DNA of 64,000 bases, from the NCBI RefSeq assembly GCF_008824185.1, contig NZ_CP044426.1, positions 1,496,501 to 1,560,500 on the forward strand, written 5' to 3'. The notes below the pieces were generated by a model. The model worked only from the letters and a program-made list of their open reading frames with translations. It had not been told where the DNA came from and ran no database searches. The DNA is from Paracoccus pantotrophus. GTDB taxonomy: Bacteria; Pseudomonadota; Alphaproteobacteria; Rhodobacterales; Rhodobacteraceae. Shown here piece by piece: positions 10,500 to 18,864 of this stretch (the stretch's first letter is position 1; every line of letters starts with the position of its first letter). Position numbers and translations under genes: made by a program.

Positions 10500-11210
10500 T
10501 CAGCCGCGGCTGAGCAGCCAGAACCGCTCAGAATCGCGCATGGCGGCCAGTCGGCCTGCCGCCGCCTCGTCGGCTTCGGCATCGCGACCCCAGCGTTGTG
10601 CCTGAAATTCCTCGTCAATCCTGGACAGGGCATGGGCGGTCTCGGCGTCAATCCGGCCGCGGATCACCGCCAGCCCCAGGATCAGCGAGCCGGGCAGAGT
10701 CACCAGATCGTGCAGGGCCGTCAGGCCAAAGGGATCCAGGGCCGCGACCTCTGCGCGCAATTTCAGCAGCGCGACCGGATCCTGCGGCACCGGGATCACG
10801 CCATGGGTGATGCGCAGCGGCGCCCGCAATTCGGTCGCCGCCCAGTCGATCAGCGGATCCCACCCCTCGGCCTGGGCGCGCACCAGCGCCTCGGGCGCAT
10901 CGGCGCGATAGGACAGCAGGTCGGTGCCGCCATAATCGCCCAGCATCGCCGCCACCGCGTCGAATTGCGGCACGACCTTTTCGATGGCGGAATTGGCCGC
11001 GCGGGTCAGCGGCATGGCATTGGGGTCGATCACCTCCTGCACCGCCTGCCATTCCTGGGCCACGGCCAGGGCCAGCGCCTCGGTCGGCAGGCGCAGCGGC
11101 TGCTTGCCGGGCGTGCGCAGCGGGCGCTCGTCCAGAAGGACGCTCCAGCCGTCCGCTTCGTCGTGGATCGCGACGGATGCCCAGAAACGGCGCGCCTTCC
11201 ATTCACTCAT
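10500..11210 (-). CDS. ATP12-family F1-ATPase assembly chaperone
   Basis: Soluble protein of 236 residues that resembles mitochondrial ATP12, which keeps the F1 alpha subunit assembly-competent. The N-terminus MSEWKARRFWASVAI with LLDERPLRTPGKQPL, the central MPLTRAANSAIEKV and YGGTDLLSYRADAPE are family motifs. The family occurs in mitochondria and alphaproteobacteria. The start overlaps the stop of the upstream HAD gene by 8 bases. It is the last gene of the rarA-crcB-rluC-HAD-ATP12 string. The role in ATP-synthase assembly is inferred from the family. Confidence 0.88.
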   Translation of the reverse strand: MSEWKARRFWASVAIHDEADGWSVLLDERPLRTPGKQPLRLPTEALALAVAQEWQAVQEVIDPNAMPLTRAANSAIEKVVPQFDAVAAMLGDYGGTDLLSYRADAPEALVRAQAEGWDPLIDWAATELRAPLRITHGVIPVPQDPVALLKLRAEVAALDPFGLTALHDLVTLPGSLILGLAVIRGRIDAETAHALSRIDEEFQAQRWGRDAEADEAAAGRLAAMRDSERFWLLSRG

Positions 11211-11865
11211 CGGCCCACTCCAGCAGCGCGCGGGTCAGCGCGGGATAGTCGGGCGCGACCAGATGCGCGCCGGCCGCATGCAATTCCTCAACCGGGCAGA
11301 AGCCCCAGCCGACGCCAAAGCCGGCGACGCCGGCCGCCCGCGCCATTTCCATGTCGAAGGTGGAATCGCCCACCATCACCGCCCGCCCGGCGCCCACGCC
11401 GGTTTCCGACAGCGCGCTTTCCAGCATGGCCGGATGCGGCTTGGAGGGATGCCCATCCGCCGATTGCCGGGTGATGAAGCGCCGGGTCAGCCCATGCGCA
11501 TCCAGGATCGCCGCCAGCCCCCGCGCCGGCTTGCCGGTGGCGATGCCCAACAGCAGCTCGTCCCGCGCGGCCAGCGCGTCCAGGCAGTCCAGCGCGCCCG
11601 GATAAAGCGGCGGCAGCGCCCCCGCCGCGCGCGAGGCGATGAAGGATTCGCGATAGCCGGCGACGACCCGCCCGTGCAACTCGGGGCCGGCACCGGGCAA
11701 GAGCCGCGCCACCGCGACCGGCAGCGACAGGCCGACGATGGAAAGAATGCGGGCCGGCTCCATCTCGGGCAGGCCGGCACCCTGCATGGCGCGGTTCATC
11801 GCCTGGGTGATCTCGAGCTGGCTGTCGACCAGCGTGCCGTCGATGTCGAAGATGACCAGTCTCAT
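11203..11865 (-). CDS. HAD-superfamily hydrolase, phosphoglycolate-phosphatase-like
   Basis: Cytoplasmic phosphatase of 220 residues. HAD motif I is FDIDGTLVDS at residues 6-15 with both catalytic aspartates. Motif II is in GIATGKPARG, the motif III lysine is in SKPHP, and motif IV is VMVGDSTFDMEMA. The helical cap between motifs I and II is of the Gph type. Candidate substrates are phosphoglycolate or another small phosphomonoester; the sequence does not decide. It starts 6 bases after the rluC stop and overlaps the ATP12 gene by 8 bases. Confidence 0.85.
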   Translation of the reverse strand: MRLVIFDIDGTLVDSQLEITQAMNRAMQGAGLPEMEPARILSIVGLSLPVAVARLLPGAGPELHGRVVAGYRESFIASRAAGALPPLYPGALDCLDALAARDELLLGIATGKPARGLAAILDAHGLTRRFITRQSADGHPSKPHPAMLESALSETGVGAGRAVMVGDSTFDMEMARAAGVAGFGVGWGFCPVEELHAAGAHLVAPDYPALTRALLEWADE

Positions 11866-11871
11866 GGCGTC

Positions 11872-12918
11872 CTATGCTGTCTCGGCAAAGGGGTCTTCGG
11901 GCACGTCGTTTTCCGACCAGCCCAGCGTCTTCCAGGTGCGGCTCATGTGATCGGGCAAGGGCGCGGTCACGGTGATCAGCTTCTTGGTGATCGGATGCTC
12001 GAAGCGGATCATGCGCGCATGCAGGTGCAGCTTGCGGCTGATCTCTCCGCCCAGCTGGGCGCCCCAGCCGTCGCCCAGGTTCTCTTGCCCCGAGCCGCCG
12101 TATTTGCCGTCGCCGACGATGGGATGGCCGATCTCGGCCATATGGGCGCGCAGCTGGTGGGTACGGCCGGTGACGGGCACCATGGCCACCCAGCTGACCC
12201 GGCCGCCCAGGGCATCCAGCACGGCATAATCGGTATGGGCGCGCTTGGCGCCCTCGGTCGTGGCAATGGCCGAGGGATGCAGGGCCATCATCTTTTCGCC
12301 CTCGCCGCCCCGGCCGCGGCCCGGCGCCTTGACGAGGCCGTATTTGATCGAGCCCATGCGCGGATGCGGCACGCCCGCCACGGCGGCCCAGTAGATCTTG
12401 CGGGTCAGCCGGTGCCGGAACGCCTCGGAAAGCGCGCGGGCGATGCGGTCGGTGCGCGCCAGCAGCAGCACCCCCGAGGTGTCCTTGTCCAGCCGATGCA
12501 CCAGCTTCGGCCGGTCCTTGTAGCCGAACATCAGCGCCGCGGTCAGCCCGTCCACATGCCGGTCGCCCTGCCCCGAGCCGCCCTGCGAGGGCAGGCCCGG
12601 CGGCTTGTTCAGGGCGATGATATGCTCGTCGCGCCACAGGACGCAGGACTGGATCATCTCGGCATCGGACTGCTTGACGCGGGGCTTCGCCGCCGGCGCC
12701 GGGGCGTCGCCCTCGGGCAGCGGCGGCACGCGAATCTCCTGCCCGGCCTCGATACGGGTATTGGCCCTGACCCGGCCGCCGTCGACGCGCAGCTGGCCGG
12801 TGCGGCACCATTTCTCGACCGCGCTCTGGGTCAGCTGCGGAAACCGCTTCTTGAGCCAGCGGTCGATGCGCTGCTCGGCCTCGTCCGCGCCGACGCGGAT
12901 GGTCTGCACGCCGCTCAT
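11872..12918 (-). CDS. rluC: RluC/RluD-family 23S rRNA pseudouridine synthase
   Basis: RNA-modifying enzyme of 348 residues. Residues 1-70 form an S4 domain (RIDRWLKKRFPQLTQSAVEK). The catalytic domain carries the RLD motif with its aspartate in KLVHRLDKDTSGVLLLART, and the substrate loop is in VTGRTHQLRAHMAEIGHPI. RluC-type synthases modify several uridines in 23S rRNA; the target sites here are inferred. A longer frame exists upstream, but the ATG at 12918 fits the S4 start and overlaps the crcB stop (ATGA). Confidence 0.9.
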   Translation of the reverse strand: MSGVQTIRVGADEAEQRIDRWLKKRFPQLTQSAVEKWCRTGQLRVDGGRVRANTRIEAGQEIRVPPLPEGDAPAPAAKPRVKQSDAEMIQSCVLWRDEHIIALNKPPGLPSQGGSGQGDRHVDGLTAALMFGYKDRPKLVHRLDKDTSGVLLLARTDRIARALSEAFRHRLTRKIYWAAVAGVPHPRMGSIKYGLVKAPGRGRGGEGEKMMALHPSAIATTEGAKRAHTDYAVLDALGGRVSWVAMVPVTGRTHQLRAHMAEIGHPIVGDGKYGGSGQENLGDGWGAQLGGEISRKLHLHARMIRFEHPITKKLITVTAPLPDHMSRTWKTLGWSENDVPEDPFAETA

Positions 12919-13289
12919 GCGAAGATCCCCCGGCCGATGGCCAGACCCGCGACCACCGCCGCCAGCGACAGCAGGACCGAGCCCAGCACATAGCCGAGCG
13001 CGGCGGCGGCAGCGCCGCGTTCCCACAGCGTCAGACTGTCCAGCGCGAAGGCGGAAAAAGTGGTGAAGCCGCCCAGCACCCCGGTCAGCAGAAAGGGCGC
13101 CAGGTGCTGGCCGCCCCGATGCGCCAGCGCCGCCGCCAAGAGCCCCATCGCCAGGCAGCCGGCGACGTTCACGGCCAGCGTGCCCAAGGGAAAGCCGGGG
13201 CTCAGCCGCCCGGCCAGGATATTGATCCCGTAGCGCGTCGCGGAACCCATCGCCCCACCCAGCGCGACCTGAAGGAAAGTGTGTTTCAT
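12915..13289 (-). CDS. crcB: Fluoride channel CrcB/Fluc
   Basis: Small membrane protein of 124 residues with four predicted helices, which exports fluoride as a dual-topology dimer. Family signatures are GGAMGSATRYGINI near the start, GTLAVNVAGCLAMG (the conserved asparagine region) and GVLGGFTTFSAFALDS with the TTFS motif. The start is the ATG at 13289, which overlaps the rarA stop by four bases. Its own stop overlaps the rluC start, so expression is coupled. No fluoride riboswitch is seen, as expected for an internal operon gene. Confidence 0.92.
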   Translation of the reverse strand: MKHTFLQVALGGAMGSATRYGINILAGRLSPGFPLGTLAVNVAGCLAMGLLAAALAHRGGQHLAPFLLTGVLGGFTTFSAFALDSLTLWERGAAAAALGYVLGSVLLSLAAVVAGLAIGRGIFA

Positions 13290-14614
13290 GCTTTGTCCTC
13301 TGCCCGCCGCTTCTGACGCAGCCCGGCGAACCATTCAACGCGCTTTTTCAACTCGCGCTCGAATCCGCGCTCGACGGGCAGGTAGAAGACCGGGCGCTTC
13401 ATGCCGTCGGGGAAATAGTTCTGGCCCGAAAAGGCGTCCTCGGCATCGTGGTCATAGCGATAGCCGGCGCCATAGCCCTGATCCGACATCAGCCCGGTCG
13501 GCGCATTCAGGATATGCTTGGGCGGCATCTGGCTGCCCGAACGCCGCGCCAGGTCGCGCGACGCCTTGTAGGCGGCATAGCCGGCATTCGACTTGGGCGC
13601 CAGCGCCAGGTAGATCGTGGCCTGCGCCAAGGCCAGCTCGCCCTCGGGGCTGCCCAGGCGTTCGTAAAGCGCCCAGGCGTCCAGGCAATGGCGCTGCGCC
13701 GCCGGATCGGCCAGGCCGATATCCTCGATCGCCATGCGGGTCAGGCGGCGGGCCAGGTAGCGGGGGTCTTCGCCCCCCTCCAGCATCCGCGACAGCCAGT
13801 AAAGCGCCGCGTCCGGGTCGCTGCCGCGCACCGATTTGTGCAGGGCCGAAATCAGGTTGTAATGCTCGTCGCCGGACTTGTCGTATTTCGCCGCCCGCCG
13901 CATCAGCCGCTGCGCCAACTGGTCGGGGTCGAGCTTGCCCCTGACCTTCCAGGCCATCACCTGCTCGATCAGGTTCAGGCAAGCGCGGCCGTCGCCATCG
14001 GCCATTTCCAGCAGCCGGTCGCGGGCCTCGGCGGTCAGCGGCAGGGCGCGGTCCAGTTCCTGCTCGGCGCGCTGCGCCAGGCGTTCCAGATCCGCCAGGC
14101 CCAGCCGCTCCAGCACGATGACCTGGGCACGGGACAGAAGCGCGGCGTTCAGCTCGAAACTGGGGTTCTCGGTGGTGGCACCGACCAGGGTGATGGTGCC
14201 GTCCTCCATATGCGGCAGGAAACTGTCCTGCTGCGCCTTGTTGAAGCGGTGGATTTCGTCGACGAACAGCAGCGTGCCGCGGCCCTGGCTCCGGCGCAGG
14301 CGCGCGGCGTCGAACACCTTGCGCAGTTCCGGCACGCCGGAAAAGATCGCCGATATCTGTACGAAGGCCAGGTCCGTTTCCTGCGCCAGAAGCCGGGCGA
14401 TGGTGGTCTTGCCAACCCCCGGCGGACCCCAGAGGATCAGCGAGGACAGGCTGCCGGCGCCCAGCATGGCGCCCAGCGGACCGTCGGGGCCAAGCACCTT
14501 GTCCTGGCCGATGACATCGGACAGCCGGGCCGGACGGATCCGGTCGGCCAGGGGACGCGCCACCGGGCGCGCAGCTTCGCCCGAGGTGGGCGCGGTATCG
14601 AATAGGTCTGCCAT
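13286..14614 (-). CDS. rarA: Replication-associated recombination protein A (MgsA/WRNIP1 type)
   Basis: AAA+ ATPase of 442 residues that acts at stalled replication forks. Walker A is GPPGVGKTT (about residue 64), Walker B is LLFVDEIHRF, sensor 1 is VGATTENPSFE, and the C-terminal tetramerisation part contains KSVRGSDPDAALYWL and GGEDPRYLARR. Length and motifs agree with RarA over the clamp loader. It is the first gene of the coupled string, and its 3' end overlaps crcB by four bases. No strong promoter was recognised in the 61-bp gap to luxI. Confidence 0.93.
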   Translation of the reverse strand: MADLFDTAPTSGEAARPVARPLADRIRPARLSDVIGQDKVLGPDGPLGAMLGAGSLSSLILWGPPGVGKTTIARLLAQETDLAFVQISAIFSGVPELRKVFDAARLRRSQGRGTLLFVDEIHRFNKAQQDSFLPHMEDGTITLVGATTENPSFELNAALLSRAQVIVLERLGLADLERLAQRAEQELDRALPLTAEARDRLLEMADGDGRACLNLIEQVMAWKVRGKLDPDQLAQRLMRRAAKYDKSGDEHYNLISALHKSVRGSDPDAALYWLSRMLEGGEDPRYLARRLTRMAIEDIGLADPAAQRHCLDAWALYERLGSPEGELALAQATIYLALAPKSNAGYAAYKASRDLARRSGSQMPPKHILNAPTGLMSDQGYGAGYRYDHDAEDAFSGQNYFPDGMKRPVFYLPVERGFERELKKRVEWFAGLRQKRRAEDKA

Positions 14615-14675
14615 GCGGGCAACATGTTACGCCGCCCGCATCACGCGCGAAAGGCCCTCCACCCAACGCACCGCA

Positions 14676-15266
14676 TCAGTGCATCTTGGCCGCCAGGTTG
14701 ATCGAGACGCATTGGAAATAGCCGTCGTCGATCCAGACCACCGGGCCCATGGCCTGCGCGTCCAGCCCGCAGGGCACCAGCCAGCGCGGCCAAGTCGAGG
14801 CGACCAGGCACACCAGTCGCGAGGCGCCCAGTTCGCGGGCCGAATTGGTCATCTCGGCGACCAGGTTGAAATGCACCCGGCGGCGTTCGCGCTGCGGGAT
14901 GGTGTGGTCGACGAACAGGCGGCTGGCTTCCCAGGTTCCGGCCTCGACCGGTGCCGGCTCGTCCAGCAGGTTCTGCGGGATCGAGCCGCCCAGCAGGTTC
15001 AGCTGGGCATCACGGATCATGTAGGAATACATGCCGCAGCGCGCCGTGGTGGGCGTCAGCCGCACGCCGGCCAGAACCCGGCCGTTTTCATGGATCGCCA
15101 CCCAGCGGCTCATGGGCGTGTCGTATTGGTCGAACTCCATGTCGTCGGTCTGGGGCAGGTTCCAGCGCTTCTGGACGATGAAGCTTTGCTTGCGGGCGCG
15201 GAAGATGTTCGCGAACAGCTCGCCGTGGTTGTGGAGGTTGGCGAAGGAAAGTGTGGTGGTCTGCAT
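14676..15266 (-). CDS. Acyl-homoserine-lactone synthase, LuxI family
   Basis: Makes a diffusible N-acyl-homoserine lactone from S-adenosylmethionine and an acyl-ACP. At 196 residues it has the complete family set: Arg25, Phe29 and Trp35 in RARKQSFIVQKRW, Glu44, Asp46 and Asp49 in MEFDQYD, Arg69 in VLAGVRL, and Glu113 and Arg116 in WEASRLFV. An in-frame extension begins 17 codons earlier, but the ATG at 15266 has the better site (CAGGAGAAGACC). It lies 67 bp downstream of the luxR-type regulator on the same strand. Acyl chain length cannot be read from the sequence; P. denitrificans is known to make a long-chain signal. Confidence 0.93.
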   Translation of the reverse strand: MQTTTLSFANLHNHGELFANIFRARKQSFIVQKRWNLPQTDDMEFDQYDTPMSRWVAIHENGRVLAGVRLTPTTARCGMYSYMIRDAQLNLLGGSIPQNLLDEPAPVEAGTWEASRLFVDHTIPQRERRRVHFNLVAEMTNSARELGASRLVCLVASTWPRWLVPCGLDAQAMGPVVWIDDGYFQCVSINLAAKMH

Positions 15267-15303
15267 GGTCTTCTCCTGGGGTTCGTGGTGGTGGTGGCCC
15301 CCA

Positions 15304-15347
15304 AGTGTAAACCGCAACGGCGGACGAACCGTATTACAGCAAGCGGT
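15304..15347 (-). promoter_or_regulatory. Candidate lux box and luxI promoter
   Basis: On the minus strand an imperfect 20-bp inverted repeat starting ACCG and ending CGGT (15328-15347) covers the stop codon of the luxR-type gene. A -10-like TACACT (15304-15309) follows 18 bases later. This places the repeat centre near -41, the position used by LuxR-type activators that overlap the -35, and no good -35 hexamer is present. The predicted leader is about 30 bases. Confidence 0.5.
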
Positions 15348-15945
15348 AATCCTTGGCCCGTTGCAGCGCCTCGGCCGTCGTGCGCGCCATGAGTCGTTCG
15401 CGTGCCGAGATGAGACGTGCCTTGAATGCGCTTTCCGTTATACCAAGCTTGGCAGCCGCCGCTGCATGACGATCCCCCTCTGCGATACACCGAAGGGCCT
15501 CTTGCTGAGCCTTCGTCAGGCTCTCCGGCGGCTCCGTGATCTCGTGAAGCCGTCGTAGCGTTGCCGAGATCACGTCGATCTCGTCATCCGTGAATTCCCG
15601 CTTGTCATGGGCGAATGCCGCGATGGTGCGCGACTTGATCGGCCCATGCGCCACGACCAGACCGTAATGCAGCCCGTGATCGGCCGCGTCCTGGAGGATC
15701 GAAAACGGGTCAGGAATGGGCAGCACGCTCCAGCGGCAGGCGCCGGTGGTCGAGAAGCCCCAGGCAATCGTGGGGTCGCGCAGGGCATAGGCGCGTTCGG
15801 AATAGCGCTGGGCCCATTCCTTGTTATAGGTCTGGAACTGCATCAGTGGTGCAGCGAAACGAATGTGCAGCCCGATGAAATAGCCCGCCGGAGCAAGCTT
15901 TTTCAGCTTGGCGAGTGCTGCATTGATTTCCGCGCGAGACGACAT
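15334..15945 (-). CDS. LuxR-family quorum-sensing regulator
   Basis: Cytoplasmic regulator of 203 residues. The autoinducer-binding domain (about 1-135) has Trp44, Tyr48, Asp57 and Trp72, in exactly the spacing of TraR Trp57, Tyr61, Asp70 and Trp85, which contact the lactone. The LuxR-type helix-turn-helix is at 141-203 (LTKAQQEALRCIAEGD to KDYRLL). It is about 13 residues shorter at the N-terminus than TraR-type proteins. The ATG at 15945 is the only sensible start, although its ribosome-binding site is poor. Tandem location before luxI supports regulation of that gene; whether it activates or represses is not shown by sequence. Confidence 0.9.
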   Translation of the reverse strand: MSSRAEINAALAKLKKLAPAGYFIGLHIRFAAPLMQFQTYNKEWAQRYSERAYALRDPTIAWGFSTTGACRWSVLPIPDPFSILQDAADHGLHYGLVVAHGPIKSRTIAAFAHDKREFTDDEIDVISATLRRLHEITEPPESLTKAQQEALRCIAEGDRHAAAAAKLGITESAFKARLISARERLMARTTAEALQRAKDYRLL

Positions 15946-15991
15946 GACTTTTTGGACAGATTGCGTTTTCTTCGGGTTACAACGAAAAATG

Positions 15992-16025
15992 GCACGGTTC
16001 TCAGTGTATTCAAGCAATACCGTGC
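15992..16025. promoter_or_regulatory. Inverted repeat upstream of the luxR-type gene
   Basis: Arms GCACGGT (15992-15998) and ACCGTGC (16019-16025) are 20 bases apart, centred about 63 bp upstream of the regulator start. The flank AATACCGT resembles AATACGGT in the luxI box, so it may be a site for the same regulator or a different operator. The rest of the 348-bp gap (15946-16293) holds the rplQ terminator and no reading frame. Confidence 0.35.
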
Positions 16026-16222
16026 TTGCGGGCGACGTTTTTCGGAATGCCGTAGGGTCAGCCCGTCGGCACGACAAGGCATAACCGGCTTTTGCCTCCG
16101 GGCGCAAGCCGTCCCGCCTCTTGCAATTCCCGTGCGTTTCCTGACGACCGGCACAACTATCGGACGAAAATAAGCGGATACGTTCCCGTTCTTCCCCCAT
16201 GCCAAGGGCTGCGCACTGTTGC

Positions 16223-16255
16223 AAAAAGCCCGCAGCCATGACGATGGCTGCGGGC
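16223..16255 (-). terminator. Rho-independent terminator after rplQ
   Basis: A perfect 12-bp stem, GCCCGCAGCCAT (16228-16239) with ATGGCTGCGGGC (16244-16255), closes a GACG/CGTC loop. On the minus strand it is followed by five T. A second hairpin (CTTAACCCT with AGGGTTAAG, 16267-16289) lies between it and the rplQ stop. Together they end the alpha operon. Confidence 0.85.
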
Positions 16256-16293
16256 GTCAATGATCGCTTAACCCTAAGAAAGGGTTAAGTTTC

Positions 16294-16716
16294 TTACGAT
16301 TCGTCGGCTGCCGATTCGGCTTCCAGGCGGGCACGGTCGGCGGCGCCCTTGGCGCTGGTGTCGCGCTCGACGAATTCGATGATCGCCATCGGGGCCATGT
16401 CGCCATAGCGGAAGCCGGCCTTCATGATGCGGACATAGCCGCCCTGCCGGTCCTTGTAGCGGGCACCGAGCACCTCGAACAGTTTCGCGACATGGCTGTC
16501 CTGCTTCAGCTGGGCAGCGGCCTGCCGGCGAGCGTGCAGATCGCCGCGCTTGGCCAGGGTGATCAGCTTCTCGACGATGGGACGCAGTTCCTTGGCCTTG
16601 GGCAGGGTGGTCTTGATCTGCTCATGCTCGATCAGCGAGCCGGCCATGTTGGCGAAAAGCGCCTTGCGGTGCTCGTGGGTGCGGTTCAGACGGCGATAGC
16701 CGCGGGCGTGACGCAT
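16294..16716 (-). CDS. rplQ: 50S ribosomal protein L17
   Basis: Large-subunit protein of 140 residues lying near the exit tunnel. The N-terminus MRHARGYRRLNRTHEHRKA and the block LPKAKELRPIVEKLITLAKRG are diagnostic. The C-terminal tail after residue 120 is acidic and alanine-rich, as in other alphaproteobacteria. It is the last gene of the alpha operon (rpsM-rpsK-rpoA-rplQ). The 107-bp gap to rpoA contains an 8-bp G/C hairpin (16800-16819) just after the rpoA stop. Confidence 0.97.
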   Translation of the reverse strand: MRHARGYRRLNRTHEHRKALFANMAGSLIEHEQIKTTLPKAKELRPIVEKLITLAKRGDLHARRQAAAQLKQDSHVAKLFEVLGARYKDRQGGYVRIMKAGFRYGDMAPMAIIEFVERDTSAKGAADRARLEAESAADES

Positions 16717-16823
16717 GATGTTTCTCCTTCACGTCTTTTGCTTTGTCCGGCAGCCCATGCGTGCGGGCCGCTCTCCTTGGGGCGGAATGCCCGGTCTTGC
16801 GGGGGCGTCGCCGCCCCCGAAAC

Positions 16824-17840
16824 TCAGAACTGGTCGTCGAAACGCTTGGCCAGATCCTCGATGTTTTCCGGCGGCCAGTCCACGACGTCCATGCCGAGAT
16901 GCAGGCCCATGCCCGAGAGCACTTCCTTGATCTCGTTCAGCGACTTGCGGCCGAAGTTCGGCGTGCGCAGCATCTCGGCCTCGGTCTTCTGGATCAGGTC
17001 GCCGATATAGACGATGTTGTCGTTCTTGAGGCAGTTCGCCGAACGCACCGACAGTTCCAGCTCGTCCACCTTCTTCAGCAGGCGCGGGTCGAATTCCAGC
17101 CCGTCCTCGGCATCCGAGCGGGTGGCGGTTTCCGGCTCGTCGAAGTTGACGAAGACCGAAAGCTGGTCCTGGATGATGCGCGCGGCATAGGCCACGGCGT
17201 CTTCCGGGGTCAGCGAACCGTCGGTCTCGACCTTCATGGTCAGCTTGTCATAGTCCAGCACCTGCCCCTCGCGGGTGGGGGTGACCTCGTAGCTGACGCG
17301 CTTGACAGGCGAGAAGATGGCGTCGATCGGGATCAGGCCGATGGGCGCATCCTCGGGACGGTTCTTGTCGGCGGCGACATAGCCCTTGCCGTTGGCGACG
17401 GTCAGCTCCATGTGCAGTTCCGCCCCCTCGTCGAGATGGCAGATGACATGGTCGCGGTTCAGGATGGTGATGCCGGCGGATTCCTGGATGTCGCCGGCCT
17501 TGACCTCGCCCGGACCCTTGGCCGAAAGCGTCAGGCGCTTGGGCGCGTCGACGTCCATCTTCAGCGTGACGCCCTTGAGGTTCAGGACGATGTCGGTGAC
17601 GTCCTCGCGCACGCCGGGGACGGATGAGAACTCATGCAGCACGTTGTCGATCTGCACCGAGGTGATGGCCGCGCCCTGCAGCGAGGACAGCAGAACCCGG
17701 CGCAGCGCATTGCCCAGCGTCAGGCCGAAGCCGCGCTCCAGCGGTTCCGCGACCACGGTGGCCACGCGGGACGAATCGGCGCCCGGCTTGATTTCAAGCT
17801 GCGTCGGCTTGATCAGTTCAGCCCAATTCTTGTGGATCAT
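16824..17840 (-). CDS. rpoA: RNA polymerase alpha subunit
   Basis: Core RNA polymerase subunit of 338 residues. The N-terminal assembly domain (about 1-235) includes GFGLTLGNALRRVLLSSL and the conserved TREGQVLDYDKLTMKVETDG. A flexible linker precedes the C-terminal domain (about 255-330, VDELELSVRSANCLKNDNI), which contacts UP elements and activators. Length and domain order are normal. It sits between rpsK and rplQ, the standard place, with a 121-bp gap to rpsK. Confidence 0.98.
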   Translation of the reverse strand: MIHKNWAELIKPTQLEIKPGADSSRVATVVAEPLERGFGLTLGNALRRVLLSSLQGAAITSVQIDNVLHEFSSVPGVREDVTDIVLNLKGVTLKMDVDAPKRLTLSAKGPGEVKAGDIQESAGITILNRDHVICHLDEGAELHMELTVANGKGYVAADKNRPEDAPIGLIPIDAIFSPVKRVSYEVTPTREGQVLDYDKLTMKVETDGSLTPEDAVAYAARIIQDQLSVFVNFDEPETATRSDAEDGLEFDPRLLKKVDELELSVRSANCLKNDNIVYIGDLIQKTEAEMLRTPNFGRKSLNEIKEVLSGMGLHLGMDVVDWPPENIEDLAKRFDDQF

Positions 17841-17961
17841 GCGTTTGCCTCCATACCAGTTTCCGACCCATGACCGGTGGCCGGAAACGCCCGAGGTGAA
17901 ATGCGAAAAGCGCGCCCCGCACGGGACAATCCCGCGCGGAACGCGTCAAAATCTTGCCTGA

Positions 17962-18351
17962 TCAGACCCGGCGGCGTTTCGGCGGGCGGCAGCCGTTATG
18001 CGCGATCGGGGTCACGTCACGGATGGCCGTGATGTTGAAGCCGACCGCAGCCAGCGCGCGCAGCGCCGATTCGCGACCCGAGCCGGGGCCCTGAACCTCG
18101 ACCTCCAGCGTGCGGACGCCGTGTTCCTGCGCCTTCTTGCCAGCGTCTTCGGCGGCCATCTGCGCGGCATAGGGGGTCGATTTGCGCGAACCCTTGAAGC
18201 CCATGGTGCCGGCCGACGACCAGGAGATCGCATTGCCCTGCACGTCCGAGATCAGGATCTTGGTGTTGTTGAAGGACGAGTTCACATGCGCCACGCCGGT
18301 GGCGATGTTCTTGCGTTCCTTGCGCTTGATGCGGGTTTTATCGCGTGCCAT
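17962..18351 (-). CDS. rpsK: 30S ribosomal protein S11
   Basis: Small-subunit platform protein of 129 residues. Diagnostic segments are GVAHVNSSFNNTKI, SSAGTMGFKGSRKSTPYAAQ and GPGSGRESALRALAAVGF, and the basic C-terminus is NGCRPPKRRRV. It is 12 bases downstream of rpsM and belongs to the alpha operon. Nothing is unusual in length or sequence. Confidence 0.97.
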   Translation of the reverse strand: MARDKTRIKRKERKNIATGVAHVNSSFNNTKILISDVQGNAISWSSAGTMGFKGSRKSTPYAAQMAAEDAGKKAQEHGVRTLEVEVQGPGSGRESALRALAAVGFNITAIRDVTPIAHNGCRPPKRRRV

Positions 18352-18363
18352 GTCCGTTCCCCC

Positions 18364-18732
18364 TTACTTCTTCTTGCCGGCGATGGGCTTCGCCGGGCCC
18401 TTGCGGGTGCGGGCATTGGTGTGGGTGCGCTGACCGCGGACCGGCAGGCCGCGACGGTGGCGCAGGCCGCGATAGGAGCCCAGGTCCATCAGGCGCTTGA
18501 TGTTCATCTGCGTCTCGCGGCGCAGGTCGCCCTCGACAGTATAGTTGGCGTCGATGTATTCGCGGATCTTCAGAACTTCGGCATCCGACAGTTCGTTGAC
18601 GCGGCGCGTGGGCTCGATGCCGACGGCGGTGACGATCTCTTCGGCGAATTTCGAGCCGATCCCGTGGATATAGGTCAGTGCGATCGGGACGCGTTTCCCG
18701 GTCGGAATGTTGACGCCAGCAATACGAGCCAC
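18364..18732 (-). CDS. rpsM: 30S ribosomal protein S13 (GTG start)
   Basis: Small-subunit head protein of 122 residues that contacts the 50S subunit and P-site tRNA. The start is judged to be the GTG at 18732, giving (M)ARIAGVNIPTGKRV as in the family, with AAGGA eight bases upstream. An in-frame ATG at 18750 would add six residues, MEKETR, that homologues lack. Signature RLMDLGSYRGLRHRRGLP and the basic tail are normal. It is the first gene of the alpha operon, with its own promoter just after adk. Confidence 0.95.
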   Translation of the reverse strand: MARIAGVNIPTGKRVPIALTYIHGIGSKFAEEIVTAVGIEPTRRVNELSDAEVLKIREYIDANYTVEGDLRRETQMNIKRLMDLGSYRGLRHRRGLPVRGQRTHTNARTRKGPAKPIAGKKK

Positions 18733-18864
18733 GCGTGTTTCCTTTTCCATGTTGCGGTTCCGTAGCACCGGAACCTTTTTTCACAACCAAAGACCCGAAA
18801 GCCATGCCTCCGGGCCTTGAAGCGACACCCAGGACATCCGGGTGATTCTCTTGCGAGATGCTGC

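Noticed and set aside
10499..10514. 16-bp perfect palindrome CTCAGCCGCGGCTGAG at the end of the ATP12 gene
   Set aside because: It has no loop and lies within the final codons of the gene; it is explained by coding sequence and GC-rich chance, and no T-tract follows.
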